Shown in pieces: positions 51,780-63,277 of a DNA stretch of 64,000 nucleotides. How positions within the stretch are numbered: position 1 is the first letter of the stretch; every line of letters begins with the position of its first letter. The position numbers were made by a program, and so were the translations under genes. The stretch is taken from contig NC_056533.1 in the NCBI RefSeq assembly GCF_910596095.1, forward strand, positions 35,500,662 to 35,564,661. Reading direction: 5' to 3'. The stretch is from Thunnus maccoyii (lineage: Eukaryota > Chordata > Actinopteri > Scombriformes > Scombridae). The notes under the pieces are model-generated. The model was not told where the DNA came from and searched no databases. It saw only the letters and a list, made by a program, of their open reading frames with translations.

Positions 51780-52110
51780 AAAAACCGTCGGCCTGAATTT
51801 TTGTAGATCATCGTAGATGAATAATGAATAGATTATTTTTCTCGTCTTTTTTTTGTAAACAAGGCCTGGATTTCAGCCAACTGTTATTGCGCAAGCCTAT
51901 TGAAACCATAGATTGAACGCTTTCACTCAAGCGGCGATTTGCATCCTCTAATTTGCTTTTGTTTGTTCTCTCTGGCACTTCCTCCTCTCCCACAAGGCAG
52001 CAGCAATTATCTGAGAGTGAAAGGGGCCCCCAGGAATGCCGGACCGCGGCTGACTGGACCGTTCAGAGCAACATGTGTTTATCACGGGGACTAACTGCTG
52101 TACAACCGCT
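51780..52110. other. Block with the look of conserved non-coding DNA
   Basis: The block lacks repeat character and is locally GC-rich in an AT-rich spacer. It contains an octamer-like ATTTGCAT (51938-51945) and a GC-rich stretch around 52020-52065. No coding frame is convincing. A regulatory role is inference only. Confidence 0.3.
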
Positions 52111-52236
52111 CATGTTGGAGGGAATTATCCAAAGTGAGACTGAGGGTGTTGTGTGAAGAACAATGAAAAACAAAATGATGCTTGTTTTTAAGCCAATGGG
52201 GACGTTATTGGTAAAAAAAAAAAAATCATACAGTAT

Positions 52237-52440
52237 ACACTCACTGAGCACTTTATTGGGAACCTGTGCAGTTGTTGCTTTTATGAAAAATCTGCATTAT
52301 GTTTATCATTGAGGTTTTAGTGGGTAGTGGTGTACTGGAGTGCATTATATTGAAAAATGTTCCTAATATTTTGCCCCCATCATGTATGTTAATGAGGGGG
52401 CAGGGGGGACAAAATATTAGGAACACCCCTAGATGAAAGG
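52237..52440. mobile_element. Inverted-repeat transposon terminus or MITE
   Basis: CACTGAGCACTTTATTGGGA near 52242 is a familiar fish transposon end. TGTTCCTAATATTTTGCCCC (52359-52378) returns as GGGGACAAAATATTAGGAACA at about 52405-52425, a stem of about 20 bp. No coding capacity. Confidence 0.55.
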
Positions 52441-53398
52441 TCAGCGGTCCACCAAAGTTATTTTTAATTGATCTTGTGTTGCACATGAATGTTTGCACCA
52501 AATTTCACGACAACCCATCCAATACTTGTGGAGATATTTCATTTAAAACCACAGATGTGTGTTTCCAGATACAGATGAAGTCAAATGAGTCACCAACATG
52601 TGAAGGATTCATCTTCTGGAAACTCTGAATGTCTGTAAAAAATGTCACTGCAATCCATCAAACAGGTGCTGCTGTATTTCAGTCTGGACCAAAGAACCAA
52701 ACCAAATCTCTAGACATAAACCTTATCTAAATTAAAAATGAAGTGGCTACAGACTTGAACAACACTCAGCTGGCTGGATGAATAAAGATGTTTTTTGCTG
52801 TGCATGCTAGTTGTTCCTCCTCCTCGTATTTAGACGCTCCCCTGCTGTCATCGCCTCCTCTGACCAATAATCCTACAACATGTTGCTTTGCTGGAAGGTT
52901 TTGCGAGTCTTCATTCATTGCGTTTGTAAGTCCAAGCCTCTTAGCTCTTAGAGACTGAACCACGCTAACCGCTGAGGCTTCTTCTTAACCTCTTGTTATT
53001 GTTATTCACTTCCTAGAAAGCGAACCTGGACAGATAGTTTGCTCTGTTCTGGCTCTTCTGAAGAATTACTGTACAAGATTTTGGCTCGAGCAGCTTTTTT
53101 CCAACATGCCTGTTAAAAACAACTTCCTGTTCCGTGAAGCAGTTACACAGCGAGATAAACATGACAGCAGCCGTCCTCATGGATCATTTCTGTCCTCATT
53201 ACAATCATGAAACATCCCTTCCGAGTGAGAAATTTTGTAACATGTAATATTTTACAGTTTCATATGAATTAATTTTTTGATTCTGGTAATATTGAAGATA
53301 ATTATATAAACATACCGCAAACAACCATGAGTATATTGCACAAAATGAATAAAATTGCACATCACAGGATAAAAGCAGTTACTAGACCAGCACAGTCT

Positions 53399-53399
<1 letters not shown>
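52441..53399. other. Spacer with no supported feature
   Basis: Mixed composition. Bases 52540-52760 have the flavour of worn transposon sequence but no motif is decisive. Confidence 0.4.
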
Positions 53400-53438
<39 letters not shown>

Positions 53439-53641
53439 AGGTATTCCTCACATTGTGGGGACGTATATCTGTTTACATAGTCATGTTGTGGGGACTTATG
53501 GGGACAAAAAGCAAGTCCCCTTAGCGTAAATCATTAATTTTAGGGTTATGTTAAGGTTAGGATAAGACTCCAGGAAATTAATGTAAGTCAGTATAATGTC
53601 CTCTGAAGTCATGAAAACATGACTGTGTGTGTGTGTGTGTG
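53400..53641. repeat. (GT)n tracts flanking a TGGGGAC-type fish repeat
   Basis: A (GT)n run at 53401-53436 is followed by a segment with ATTGTGGGGACG and TTGTGGGGACTTATGGGGAC, then a second (GT)n run near 53622-53641. Such TGGGGAC minisatellite-like repeats ending in (TG)n are common in fish. Confidence 0.7.
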
Positions 53642-53649
53642 GGAAGGGG

Positions 53650-54470
53650 GGTTACTGGGAGTTAAGGAGTCTGATGGCTCAGGGGAAGAAGCTTCTGCAG
53701 AATCTGGCAGTTCTGCACTGCAGGCCCTTCTGCCATCCTGCTGGAGGGTTGAAGGACAAACAGTCCATGATAAGGATGAGTGGCGTCCTCAGCAATGCTG
53801 ATGGCCTTGGTCAAGCAGCGTTTGTGTGATACGTCCTGAATGGATGTGAGTGAAGTCCCAATGATTTTCTCAGCTGACCTCACCCCTCTCTGCAGGGACT
53901 TCCGGTCTGAAGCATTGCAGTCTGCACACCAGATACCGATGCAGCTGGTCTGTAGACTCTCTATGGAGCCTCTGTAGAGTGTGGTGATGATGGGAGGGCA
54001 GGAAGTGCAACCACTGCTGGGCTCTCTTGGCTACAGATGAGGCGTTCAGGGTCAAGGTCAGGTTGTCCGTGATGTGCCGCTGATGTACAGTGGAGCGTGA
54101 TTAGGACGGTTGATCTCTTCGGTTTTGTCGACATTCAGGGACAGATTGTTTGTGTTGTAACAGCCCGCTAGTCATGTCACCTCCTCCCTGTGGAGCAGAT
54201 CCCCGTCGTCCCGCATGAGGCCGACTACCATCGTGACATCTGCGTACTTTATGACGTGGTTCATGCTGAACTTGGCACAACAGTTGTTGGGTCATCAGGG
54301 TAAACAGCAGTGGACTCAGGACGCAGCACTGAGGGGAACCGGTGCTCAGTGACATAGTGTTGGAAGAGTTGTTTGTCTGTCTGTGATGAAGACCAGTAGC
54401 CAGTAAGAGGGGGGACGGTCAGGCCCAGTTTGCCCAGTTTGCTTACCAAGTGTTGGGGGATGATTGTGTG
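53650..54470 (-). mobile_element. LINE relic, reverse-transcriptase to C-terminal part (L2/Rex-like)
   Basis: In transcript order the minus strand shows a LGKLGLTVPPLTGYWSSSQT segment, LSTGSPQCCVLSPLLFTL (the SPQGCVLSPLL motif before the catalytic YxDD), then KRAQQWLHFL, and finally SIQDVSHKRCLTKAISIAED with HGLFVLQPSSR. These follow the usual order of the polymerase and downstream region. They lie in different frames with multiple stops and shifts, so the copy is dead. The 5' end and tail are missing. Confidence 0.8.
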
Positions 54471-55010
54471 TATTTCTGTATGTATGAGACGGGTAAAAGA
54501 ATTGATGAGAGTGATGAATCATAATTTGTTTCAGTTTTCTGCCTCATCAATAACTTCTGTCAGCCCAGATGACTTATGGGTAATGTAGTTTGGTCATTTT
54601 TGACAGTTATAAGGAACCATTTAGGCAAAGATTATAAAGATATTAAAAAGAGGTATTGGCAACTTTTAGAGCCTTGACTTCTGTTTTGAGGGGTTTTTTG
54701 TGGAGTGATGTGAAATTACTACGTCAAAGTAGTTATACATGTTTGTAGTTTATGGTTTTGCTGGAAAACAGTGAGAATGTACACTTAGTTTTGCCAAATT
54801 AGTAAGAGTTTGGAAGGGTGTTTGCTATTTTGAGAGCTCTATTTTCAAAGATGTGGATCATTTGCTGAAGTGAAAGATTTAAATTCAGCAGTTTAGACTG
54901 GGAAAGAGGTTGTTGTGCAGGAACAATAGGCCTTTATCATCTGGCAGAAACAGCATTAATTAAAGTTCTATGTACGATAAAGTGTGTTTTGCAGGTTTAG
55001 ATGCAGTTCG
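54471..55010. other. Spacer with no supported feature
   Basis: T-rich unique-looking sequence without frames or recognisable repeats. Confidence 0.4.
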
Positions 55011-55215
55011 GTGACAAATCACTGCTCAGTGAAGCCGGTATGTGGCGACGCCGCAGCTACTAATGTCCTGTTTGGATTGGTGAAGGTCATCCTGACTGAG
55101 AGGAGGGCTGAACAATGACGGGATTATCCCGGCGCCCCGCCCTGAACACTAACCCAAATCTAATCTGACTTTCTCCTCATGCACTCAGCGCTTTTTAACA
55201 GCAACCACACACATT
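55011..55215. promoter_or_regulatory. Candidate regulatory element with SOX and OTX-type sites
   Basis: A GC-richer island in AT-rich spacer. At 55111-55131 AACAATG (SOX type) is followed by a near-palindromic GGGATTATCCC, which contains the K50-homeodomain site GGATTA of OTX/PITX/GSC factors. There is no coding frame. It lies 1.7 kb upstream of the unidentified gene's first exon, so it could serve that gene. Confidence 0.35.
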
Positions 55216-56280
55216 GTTTCACTTCACGGCTGCAGAAAACAACCTCTGGATTTCTACTGTCTGTCATGGACCTTTAACATATTTCCAGCTCCAATTGTGA
55301 CCAACAATGAGTTCCTTATTTCAACAAAAAGCTATACATTCAGTGTTCTCACACACAAATGTAAACAAAATCCTGCATTGAGTGTTTTTATGATTACAGT
55401 AAACTCGGATGATGCTGACAATGAGTGCAAAACAAAAAAAAGCAATGACTGAATCTTAAAAGCAAACATCAAGCTTATGTTTTCAATATTATAATAGACA
55501 TATCTGATATCTGAGCATTTAAAACGATCCTCTATCTTTCTATGATTTATTTTTATTTGCACAGAAAAGGGATGAAAACAGAAAGAACAAAGAAAGAAAT
55601 TGCACAGTGTAGATAGAAAAAACATCAGAAGACACTAAAAAAATAAAAATAAAAATCCTATAAAGGCCTGTCGAGTTGTTCTCCTCATGTCAGACTTACA
55701 TTAAGAATGAGAATTACATATAAAAGCACACAAACAGCAGGAAAGTTTGCAAGGAATAAGTCATGTTGTCAAAAAGCTTATTACAGCTTTTCATGTACTT
55801 ATGCTGAACTAATGGACCTCTAAATGTAATTGAAAGTTGTGCAGATCATCTGAAATCACTTAAAAGCTAAAATATTAGCCGCAGCTCAATATTATAATAT
55901 TTCTTTGCCAGATGCCTTTTCGGCCTTCCATTAGAGCCCCCAAAAAATCCATCAGCATGTTTATTATTAACCTGTGAGCACATTTAATGCATCTAATGCA
56001 GCCTGCCTTTGTTGATTCCATCACAGACAGCCCTGCATCCAGTCTGCCCCACTTCAGGGTTTCTGGGTCGTAAATGCCGGCATGATAACTTGTTAGGATT
56101 ACGGACGTGGCCTCTTTATCTAACTGACACTCAGACTCGGGCTCGGACGAGGTCTGGGAGGTCGGTGTGTGTAGTCGGCATTAGGCTGTGAAGTGTCAGG
56201 CATCAGCATCCAGAAATCCCACTAGGTAATTGTTTAATTTTGTAAATCTGGATTAAACAGGAGTATTGTCCAATTCCATT
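55216..56280. other. Spacer, second part without repeats
   Basis: Bases 55216-55900 are AT-rich and featureless. Bases 55900-56280 are non-repetitive, with TTTATTATTAACCTGTGAGC and TAGGTAATTGTTTAATTTTG stretches that resemble homeobox-type enhancer sequence. This is a weak impression only. Confidence 0.3.
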
Positions 56281-56299
56281 GTACTGAAGGGATTGTGTG

Positions 56300-56455
56300 G
56301 TAGAGGGAGGGAGGGAGAGGGAGGGAGGGCGCTGGGGGAAGGGAAGGGAGGGACAGATGGGACTGACACATGGTCCCTGTCGACCTCCTCCTCCTCCTCC
56401 TCCCCCTCCTCCTCCTCCTCCTCCTCTCCTCACCCCTCCTCCCCTCACAGACTCT
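56300..56455. repeat. Purine run followed by pyrimidine (CTC)n run before the last gene
   Basis: Bases 56301-56356 are G/A-rich with many GGG runs. Bases 56383-56452 are C/T-rich, mostly (CTC)n. The first strand could form G-quadruplexes and the mirror-type runs could form triplex DNA. They lie 420-570 bp upstream of the predicted start codon. Confidence 0.85.
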
Positions 56456-56872
56456 CTGCCTAATCTGAGCGGGTAGGACAGGGGGAGGATGGGGGAGGGC
56501 ACCGGGCATTCGCCACCAGCTCTCCCACTTTTCTGGCAGCACCCAACACAGCCGCAGAGCCAAAGCACGCAGGATATGGGCGAAAAAACAACTTATTCCC
56601 CTGTGAGGCTGGACTGAGAGCAGCTGAAGCGGTGCTCATGCTGAGGTTATCAACTACAGGGAGCCCAGCCGGACTAGATTTAATCCAGCATAAGGAGCGT
56701 GTAGGGACAATTTACCGGATTGAGCGTTGTGCTTTTTTCACTTTTTATTTTATTCTCCTACCAGGAGCTTTCAGGCCTGTTGGAAGTTGTGTTTTTGGCC
56801 TCTTTGAGGATGTGAGGATGCCATCTTTGCAGGCACTCTGAGAAAAAAAAACCCAGACTGTGCTGGAAATTC

Positions 56873-56992
56873 ATGGCCAAATGTGGAGTTGTGGTGGCCG
56901 AGGAAAAGCAGTTTAGCGGCACGATGTCGGCCACGCAGAAGATGAACCGTAGAGGCGCCTACAACTACTTCCTCAACATGGTGGCCTATCAG
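56873..56992 (+). CDS. First coding exon of an unidentified gene (partial)
   Basis: A 40-codon open stretch begins with ATG and ends exactly at a strong donor (CAG|GTGAGAGC). It encodes [18 protein letters not shown] and then, from Met18, [20 protein letters not shown] before Tyr-Gln. In-frame Met18 and Met24 both have A at -3, a better context than the first ATG, so translation may begin later. Upstream come a GC-rich leader and strong purine/pyrimidine tracts, as at many vertebrate promoters. I do not recognise the protein, and no second exon is visible in the remaining 7 kb. FRMD5 follows MFAP1 in human but does not match. Calling this an exon rests on promoter-like context, phase and donor. 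Confidence 0.5.
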
Positions 56993-57136
56993 GTGAGAGC
57001 TGATGACGAGCAGCAGTGCAGGAGGCAGTGACAGCAGCTGGAGTTTGATGTTTTTAGGGTTCATTCAGTGTCAGATTAAAAGGAAAGTTTCTTTATTGGT
57101 AGATGATTATATATTAACTTTTATTGATAAAAATCA

Positions 57137-57300
57137 GAGCTGCAATGATAAGTTGATTCATCAATTAGTCGATCGAGAGGAAACTTATCAGCAACTATTT
57201 TCATGATTGAATAATCAGTTTAGTAATTTTTTTAAAGCAAAAATACCAGAAAAGTGTTGATTTCAGCTTCTCGAATGTGAAGATTTAATGTTTTATTAAA
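57137..57300. mobile_element. Palindromic repeat, family A
   Basis: AGAGCTGCAATGATAAGTTG followed by AATTAGTCGATCG and TTGATTTCAGCTTCTCGAATG. It keeps one terminus and runs into a worn family C piece. Confidence 0.65.
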
Positions 57301-57319
57301 GTTTTAATTATATTATATT

Positions 57320-57570
57320 ATTGGATTATTCTTACTGATGCATTAACATAAGCAGCATTTTAATGTCATAGCTGGTCAATGTGGAGCTAGTTTTTGATCA
57401 TATTTCTGTATGTAGAAAATTGATTTACAAAGTAACTTTGGCTCTCAAATAAATTTAGTGCAGTAAAAAGTGCAATATTTCCCTCTGAAATGTAGTTACG
57501 TGATATACGAAGTAGCATAGGTTGGAGGTATTGAAGTACTGGGAAGTAGCTGGAAACTGTACTTACATAG
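57320..57570. mobile_element. Worn family C fragment
   Basis: TTATTGGATTATTCTTACTG, GTGGAGCTAGTTTTT, CTCAAATAAATTTAGTGCAG and TTTCCCTCTGAAATGTAGT follow the order seen in 14630-15180. Both outer ends and the nested element are gone. Confidence 0.6.
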
Positions 57571-58574
57571 TTTGGTTCCAGTTTGGTGTTGTATTTATCA
57601 CTGGCAGACGTTGATCTCTGTCACCAGTCGGGATGATTTTCTTCAGCTGTACAATCTGCAAAACTGCAACAATAATTAAGCTTATAATTTTCCATTTCTT
57701 CTTGCAGCTAAAATTGTGTTGATTTGAGGCCTTAGTTTGTGGTGTTGTTCTCGGTGTTCATGTTATTTTGGTCATCACCAGTGTGACGTTCATTTACGGG
57801 CTTCTGAAACCTTTTTAAGCGTCTTTCTGAAGAGTTTGTATTTTGGACTTGAAGACTTTAGAGAAAAGATGGCAGGAAGGCGTCAGTCAGCCATGTTTAG
57901 TCAAATGTCTGAGCAACCAATCATGATTGACGGATGGTTGGTCAGTCTGGATTTGGACTTCTACAAATGAGCAAATCTCCCATAGACAGACAAATAGACA
58001 ATCAAATCTGGATTGTCAGGATTTAAAGAGATGCATTAAAGCTCTGAACAAAAAAATATAATCTAGTAAATGTACTGCTGACAGGTTTTCCACCTCTTCT
58101 CATTCAGTCTCACCAGTGTGGTGTCGATTTTTGGTTCTGTGGCAGCTTGTTGAAAGTGTTACTCAAAAAACACTTGTATTGCTGGTCAACAAATCCCCCA
58201 AAATGACCAAAACCAGCTCTCAATACTTTATGAAATTCTGTACAGACATTCATGTTCCCCAGAGGATGAATCCTACTGTGATTCTCTGACTTTTCCTTGA
58301 ATATTTTGGTTTATGACCTGCAAAGCTGATGAAATTCACAGCAAATTTTAGCCTGTTCAATATGCTAACAGGCTAAACTAAGATGGTAAATGTTAGCATT
58401 GTCATTGTGACATTAGTGTCTAGTTTAACCATCACTGTACCTACAGTAAATAAAGCTTCACAGAGCTGCTAGCGTGGCTGTGAACTCTCTCAATCAAGTC
58501 ATCAGAATATCATCAGCCTTGTCCTTAAAATCAAGACTATGAAAGATATAACTATAACTTTTGAAAGACAAACT

Positions 58575-58800
58575 TGTCAAGTCAATTTTTATTTATATAT
58601 CCAAATATCACAAACCATAAATTTACCTCAGGGGGCTTTACAATCTGTACAGCAATACAACGTCCTCTATCTATGATTCAAATAAGGAAAAACTCCCTAA
58701 AAAAACCCTTTAACAGGGAAAAAATGGAAGAAACCTCATGAAGCAACAGAGGAAGGATCCTTCTTCCAGGACTGACAGACATGCAGTAGATGTTTGTACA
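58575..58800 (-). repeat. 3' tail of a fish LINE or SINE, reverse orientation
   Basis: CAAGTCAATTTTTATTTATA, then CCTCAGGGGGCTTTACAATC, GGAAAAACTCCCTAAAAAAA and GGAAGAAACCTCATGAAGC. This is a widespread teleost tail, here read from its 3' end. No reverse transcriptase is attached. Confidence 0.7.
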
Positions 58801-61129
58801 GAACAGACCAGATAGCAAAATTACATTTTGGAAAAACAGGATGACAGAATTATACACTTTGAGTTACACAACACTTTAAAATGTCTTTCAATGTGTTTAT
58901 CACCAGTATAAAACCAGTATACTTCACCAGGAGACATATTTGTTGTTTCCTGCTTGTCGTCCCGTTCCTCTCACTCTCACTCCTCTAATGATGACGTCTT
59001 TAAAACAAGAGAATTATGGGAAATGAAGAGAAATCTGATGCATTATTGATCATTCGTCATTACTACTTGTGGCCACAGTCGCTGCTGTTCAGCAACAAGT
59101 GTGAATGAATCAATGTTCACTCTTTTATAGTGCAAATGGAAACAGCACAACACAAATCACTTCTATTGATCAGCTGATCATACTGAGCAGTGACTCTGTC
59201 AGAGTTCATGACCTTCATGACCGTCCGCCAAATGTTTTTTAACTCATTAAGAATATGAAATCCTTTTTATATGTTCTATAAAAACCCTGATACACATTAT
59301 TAACACAATTAAAGTTACTTCACTGATTTTAGTTTATTTGCAAGAGATAAAATCAAACATTGTTCACCGAGTTACACAGAATAAGGAATTAATTTTGCTA
59401 CTGATGTCAGAACAATAAAATAAAACAAGAAAACAGAATTAAAATAGATTGTTCTTGTGAGCTAAAGGCTAAAAAGCCTAAAAAAAAGGTTATTCATGAC
59501 AATGTCAATTATGACAATATTAAAGATTTACTATATAGAATGTATGTAGATTCTTTAGGTTATGATTAAAAATACTAAATAATAATGTTAAAGTTAGGAA
59601 AGTTAAGAAATAAAACATAAAAACAAAGTTATGAAAAAGAAACTACATTATTTTTATTATACAAAAATGTTCTGTTGGACCATAAAGAATAAATAGTTTT
59701 AACAAGAAGAGAAAAAGAGCTTCATTAATGAGTAAACATAAACATCTTACTGAAAAATAAATAAAAGAAACATTCAGTCAGTCCATCAGTCAGTTTCATC
59801 CTAAGTCAGTTTACTGACACTTGAAAACCACTAAATCACTAAAACATTATAAACTGTATAAAAACTACGTTTAAATGCAGTAAGTTGCTGTTGTGGACTA
59901 TGATGAAAGGTAACGTTGGATCGCTGCTGCATTAACAATGTGATTCATGCAGGATTAGCTCTCAGATTAGCTTCCTGAACACTTGGAAAGATGCAGGAGA
60001 TTCGGCACTGACATCTACAAACAAACAACCAGCATCCTGAGTCCTGTTGGTTGTTTTTACGGAAAATATTCCTGATTTGACAAGAAAGTCTGGTGCATTT
60101 ATCCAAACGTGCACAATGCATGAAGTAAAACTTTATCACTCAGGAGCTAAAAAAATAAAGATATTCCTTCTGTCACATTCTCTGCTGTTTGGCCCAGATA
60201 TACTGTATGACCCACTGTATTATTTTAAATCAAAGTGATTACTCTGTGTTTATACCAGATTTGCGCCGCTCGCTTACTGCAACAACTTCACTCTGTGTAA
60301 TCCTCTGTTATAAAGCTTAAACTGGGCCAGAGGACAGACGTGTGCAGAGGTTAGAGCGATCAGCGCTGTCTGTAAGATGGATCAACAAGGTTTATACTAT
60401 TTCATAGCAGAGTTAGCAGACAAAGTTTTCCCTTAACAAGAAAAGCCTTGAATAATTTATAATATAAAGAACCACAATATTCTGCACAGAAATGCTAAAA
60501 ATCACTCAGTCAAAATGTTTCAATATAGCAGCAACACAATACTGAGTTAATGTGATCCAGAAAGACTCAAGACAAGTTGTTGTTTGACCCAGTTTTAGTG
60601 TGAAAAGCTTGTTATAATCTAATCTACTCTTTTATAACTTACATGTCACAGTTTGTTATTGATTGTTAATGAACTCGTGTATCTTTTGAATGCTATAAAC
60701 ACATCGTTTTGAGTGAGAAACAATACATTTGTGGCAGATTTTAGTGTGTAGAAAAACATTCAACTTGCACAAAAACTACAATTTTATGAAACAAAATATA
60801 AAATCATATTATTCACTATCATTCGCAGAACATAGGATATATTTTAGAGTCAATGTAGTCACGGAGTCTATCAATAGGAGATAAGCAGAAATGAAATGAT
60901 TTGATTGAGGACCGCTGGGTAAAGGAGAACATCTTTAAATAGAAAAGATGAAGTGTCCTTATAGTTATTTGTTTTAGGTCAGAAACATACAACCAAAGCA
61001 CCAGTTGGTCTATATGAGCTATAATGTAATGCATCTATCAACATCCCATGTATTTAATGTATATATGTTCCTGCTTAGTGAGTCACTTCAGAGAACAGGT
61101 CACTTTCTGACTGTTGGGGGGTTTTGAGG

Positions 61130-62580
61130 TTGTGATGATTCCTTCAGTCACAATAGAAACTTTCAAATAACTTTGCTTCTTTTTGTGGTCACGAATGATT
61201 GATTTGAGTTTAGAGGAAAACAGTCTCATAGGCTTATTGATTTCCTCGACTTAAATAAATACTCCTGTATCTGATTGATAATTGACATGGTTGTCAGATG
61301 TCTGGGAAGATGAAGATTAGATGATTGGCTGGTTGAGTCAGCGATGATCTGGAATATTTCCCTCCTCAAATTGTATCTTATGTATAAAAACACATATTTG
61401 GAAAATTTTAATATCGTTGTGAGAAGTTGAGTTTCTTGAATTAAAGGAGCTGATGTGGAGCAAATATTTGAGCGGGTTGCTGTTCTGACAAAGTTTTTTG
61501 TAGTTTTTTTCAGTAAATTTTCCAATAGATTTTGTCACTTTTTTAATGACACGATCAATGTGTTGATCTCGTCAATTATAATTCCAAAGAATTTAGTGTT
61601 TAGCACTTAAGGCTTGTCATTACACTCAATGAGATCTTTGATGAGTTTTTACAATATGTTCTTTTGCCACTGAAAACAATGAAATTAGATTTTGTAATAT
61701 TTAAATACAGTTTGTTTGCTTTAAAGGGGACATATAATGCTTTTTGTGATTTTCTCTTATTTATATACTGTTATGATGAGGGATGTCTATGTTAAACATG
61801 GTCAAAGTTCCAAAACTTGAGGTGAACGTATGTAAAAATGCTCCCTACAAGTCAAAAACTTCAGCCTGCTCTAAACACTTTGTTTGCAAACTACTTCCTC
61901 CTTGTGATTACGTCAGATTGTTCGCGCATGCCAACAAACAGCTGTTCATTCAGTACTCTTTGTTGCTAACGTTGTTCCTTTGTTTATTCACGTTGCCCAC
62001 TCACATATTTCAGATTGGATTTTGGCTCAAACTTGTACAGATGTATTGAGAAGTTCATATTTTCAGTAAAGAATGAGAAAAAGTGAAATCAGACTATTAT
62101 TGTTGGGTTATGTAGCCTCCAGAGCTGCCAGAAGTTGGCTGAGATGCAGCTTCTGCAAACTAACCAATCAGAGCAGAGTGGGCTCATCAGGGGGCGGGGC
62201 TTAAAGAGACAGGAGCTAAAACGGCCTGTTTCAGACAGAGGCTGAACTGAGGGGCTGCATAAAGAGCCTGTATAAGATAAATAAGGAGGTTTTTCAACTG
62301 TAAATCATGCAAAAAATATTCCAGTAGAGCCTCAGAATAAAAATATACACCTGGAAATATGTATGATACGTGCACTTTAAACCGTTCTACAGATAAACCA
62401 GATTCAGCATCTTTAATCAATGACTGAAAATTAGACAGAACTAAGGTTGTGTCATCTGCAAACATTATGGGAGACAGATATGTTGGATACATTTGGTAAA
62501 TCATTTATATAAATGAGGAATAATAGCAGCGCTAGAATGGATCCCTGAGGGGACCCCACACTGTAACCGTGCTTTGTGAC
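61130..62580 (-). mobile_element. LINE relic split by a MITE
   Basis: The minus strand near 62400-62560 reads LPIMFADDTTLVLSNF-like sequence, the FADD catalytic box of LINE reverse transcriptase. Beyond the MITE at 61724-62379, the minus strand continues with KFFGIIIDE near 61570-61610 (thumb region, FLGIIIDE) and SNLHLPRHLTT near 61300. Order and direction agree with one LINE copy (Rex1/CR1/L2 group) cut by the later insertion. Several stops and shifts make it dead. Confidence 0.7.
61724..62379. mobile_element. MITE inserted in the LINE relic
   Basis: The left end TTAAAGGGGACATATAATGC and the right end ATACGTGCACTTTAA are loosely inverted and both carry TTTAA. The inside includes TTCCAAAACTTGAGGTGAAC and GGGGCGGGGCTTAAAGAGAC, recurrent in fish. 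No coding capacity. Confidence 0.65.
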
Positions 62581-62639
62581 AAACAACTCAAAATATGTAA
62601 ATATATAAACTGTTCTCTTTTACAAACACAATGCAGTCA

Positions 62640-62725
62640 GAGTACAGATGAGAGATAATAACTATAATAACTATAACTATATTTGTATAACAAACTTATG
62701 AGCTGCTTTACAAAGAAACACAAAC
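62640..62725. repeat. Short tail-like repeat
   Basis: ATAACTATAACTATATTTGT followed by GAGCTGCTTTACAAAG resembles the simple-repeat-plus-tail arrangement at 2251-2345. Confidence 0.45.
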
Positions 62726-63277
62726 AGGAAAAAGAGGAAGAAAACATTGAACAGCAAGAATAGAACAGAAAAACTAGAAGAAACATGTTGAATAAGTAAT
62801 CAATAAATTGTAGCCAAAGATAGAGGAAAGGTTACAGGTTCACCAAATGAATTGTGTGTTTTCCTCTTGGCAGTGTGACTCTGCATGGTAAAGATTTTTG
62901 AGATGGGGTCTGATGGCAGTTCCAAGTTGTTGTATGCAAAGCATCTTAGTTTTGACTCATGTCCCACTGAATTAAATCCAATTTTCTTGTGAAAACCCAA
63001 TGTACTCATAAGTCCACAGGAGGCAGGGAAAACATTGAATGAAAATGTTTATGAAGTTACATTAAGCCTGATCCTTTACCAACATGATGTATTCCTAAAC
63101 CGTAGCATACATGTCATCACACTGGCTATATCATGTACACACGTTACACGTGTCAAATGATCAGAGCCAAATGAAAATGTAACACTGCAACAAAAGCTTG
63201 TTTAGATCCGACCCTGTTTGCAGAAACCTCTACATCTTAGCATCAGAGCTTTTGGCCATTTTTTTTGCACATGTACA

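Noticed and set aside
52359-52425. microRNA or terminator hairpin
   Set aside because: The stem is part of a fish inverted-repeat element; nothing indicates processing.
56203-56568. Gly/Arg-rich 110-121 codon frames on the minus strand
   Set aside because: They arise from the (CTC)n and purine tracts upstream of the last gene.
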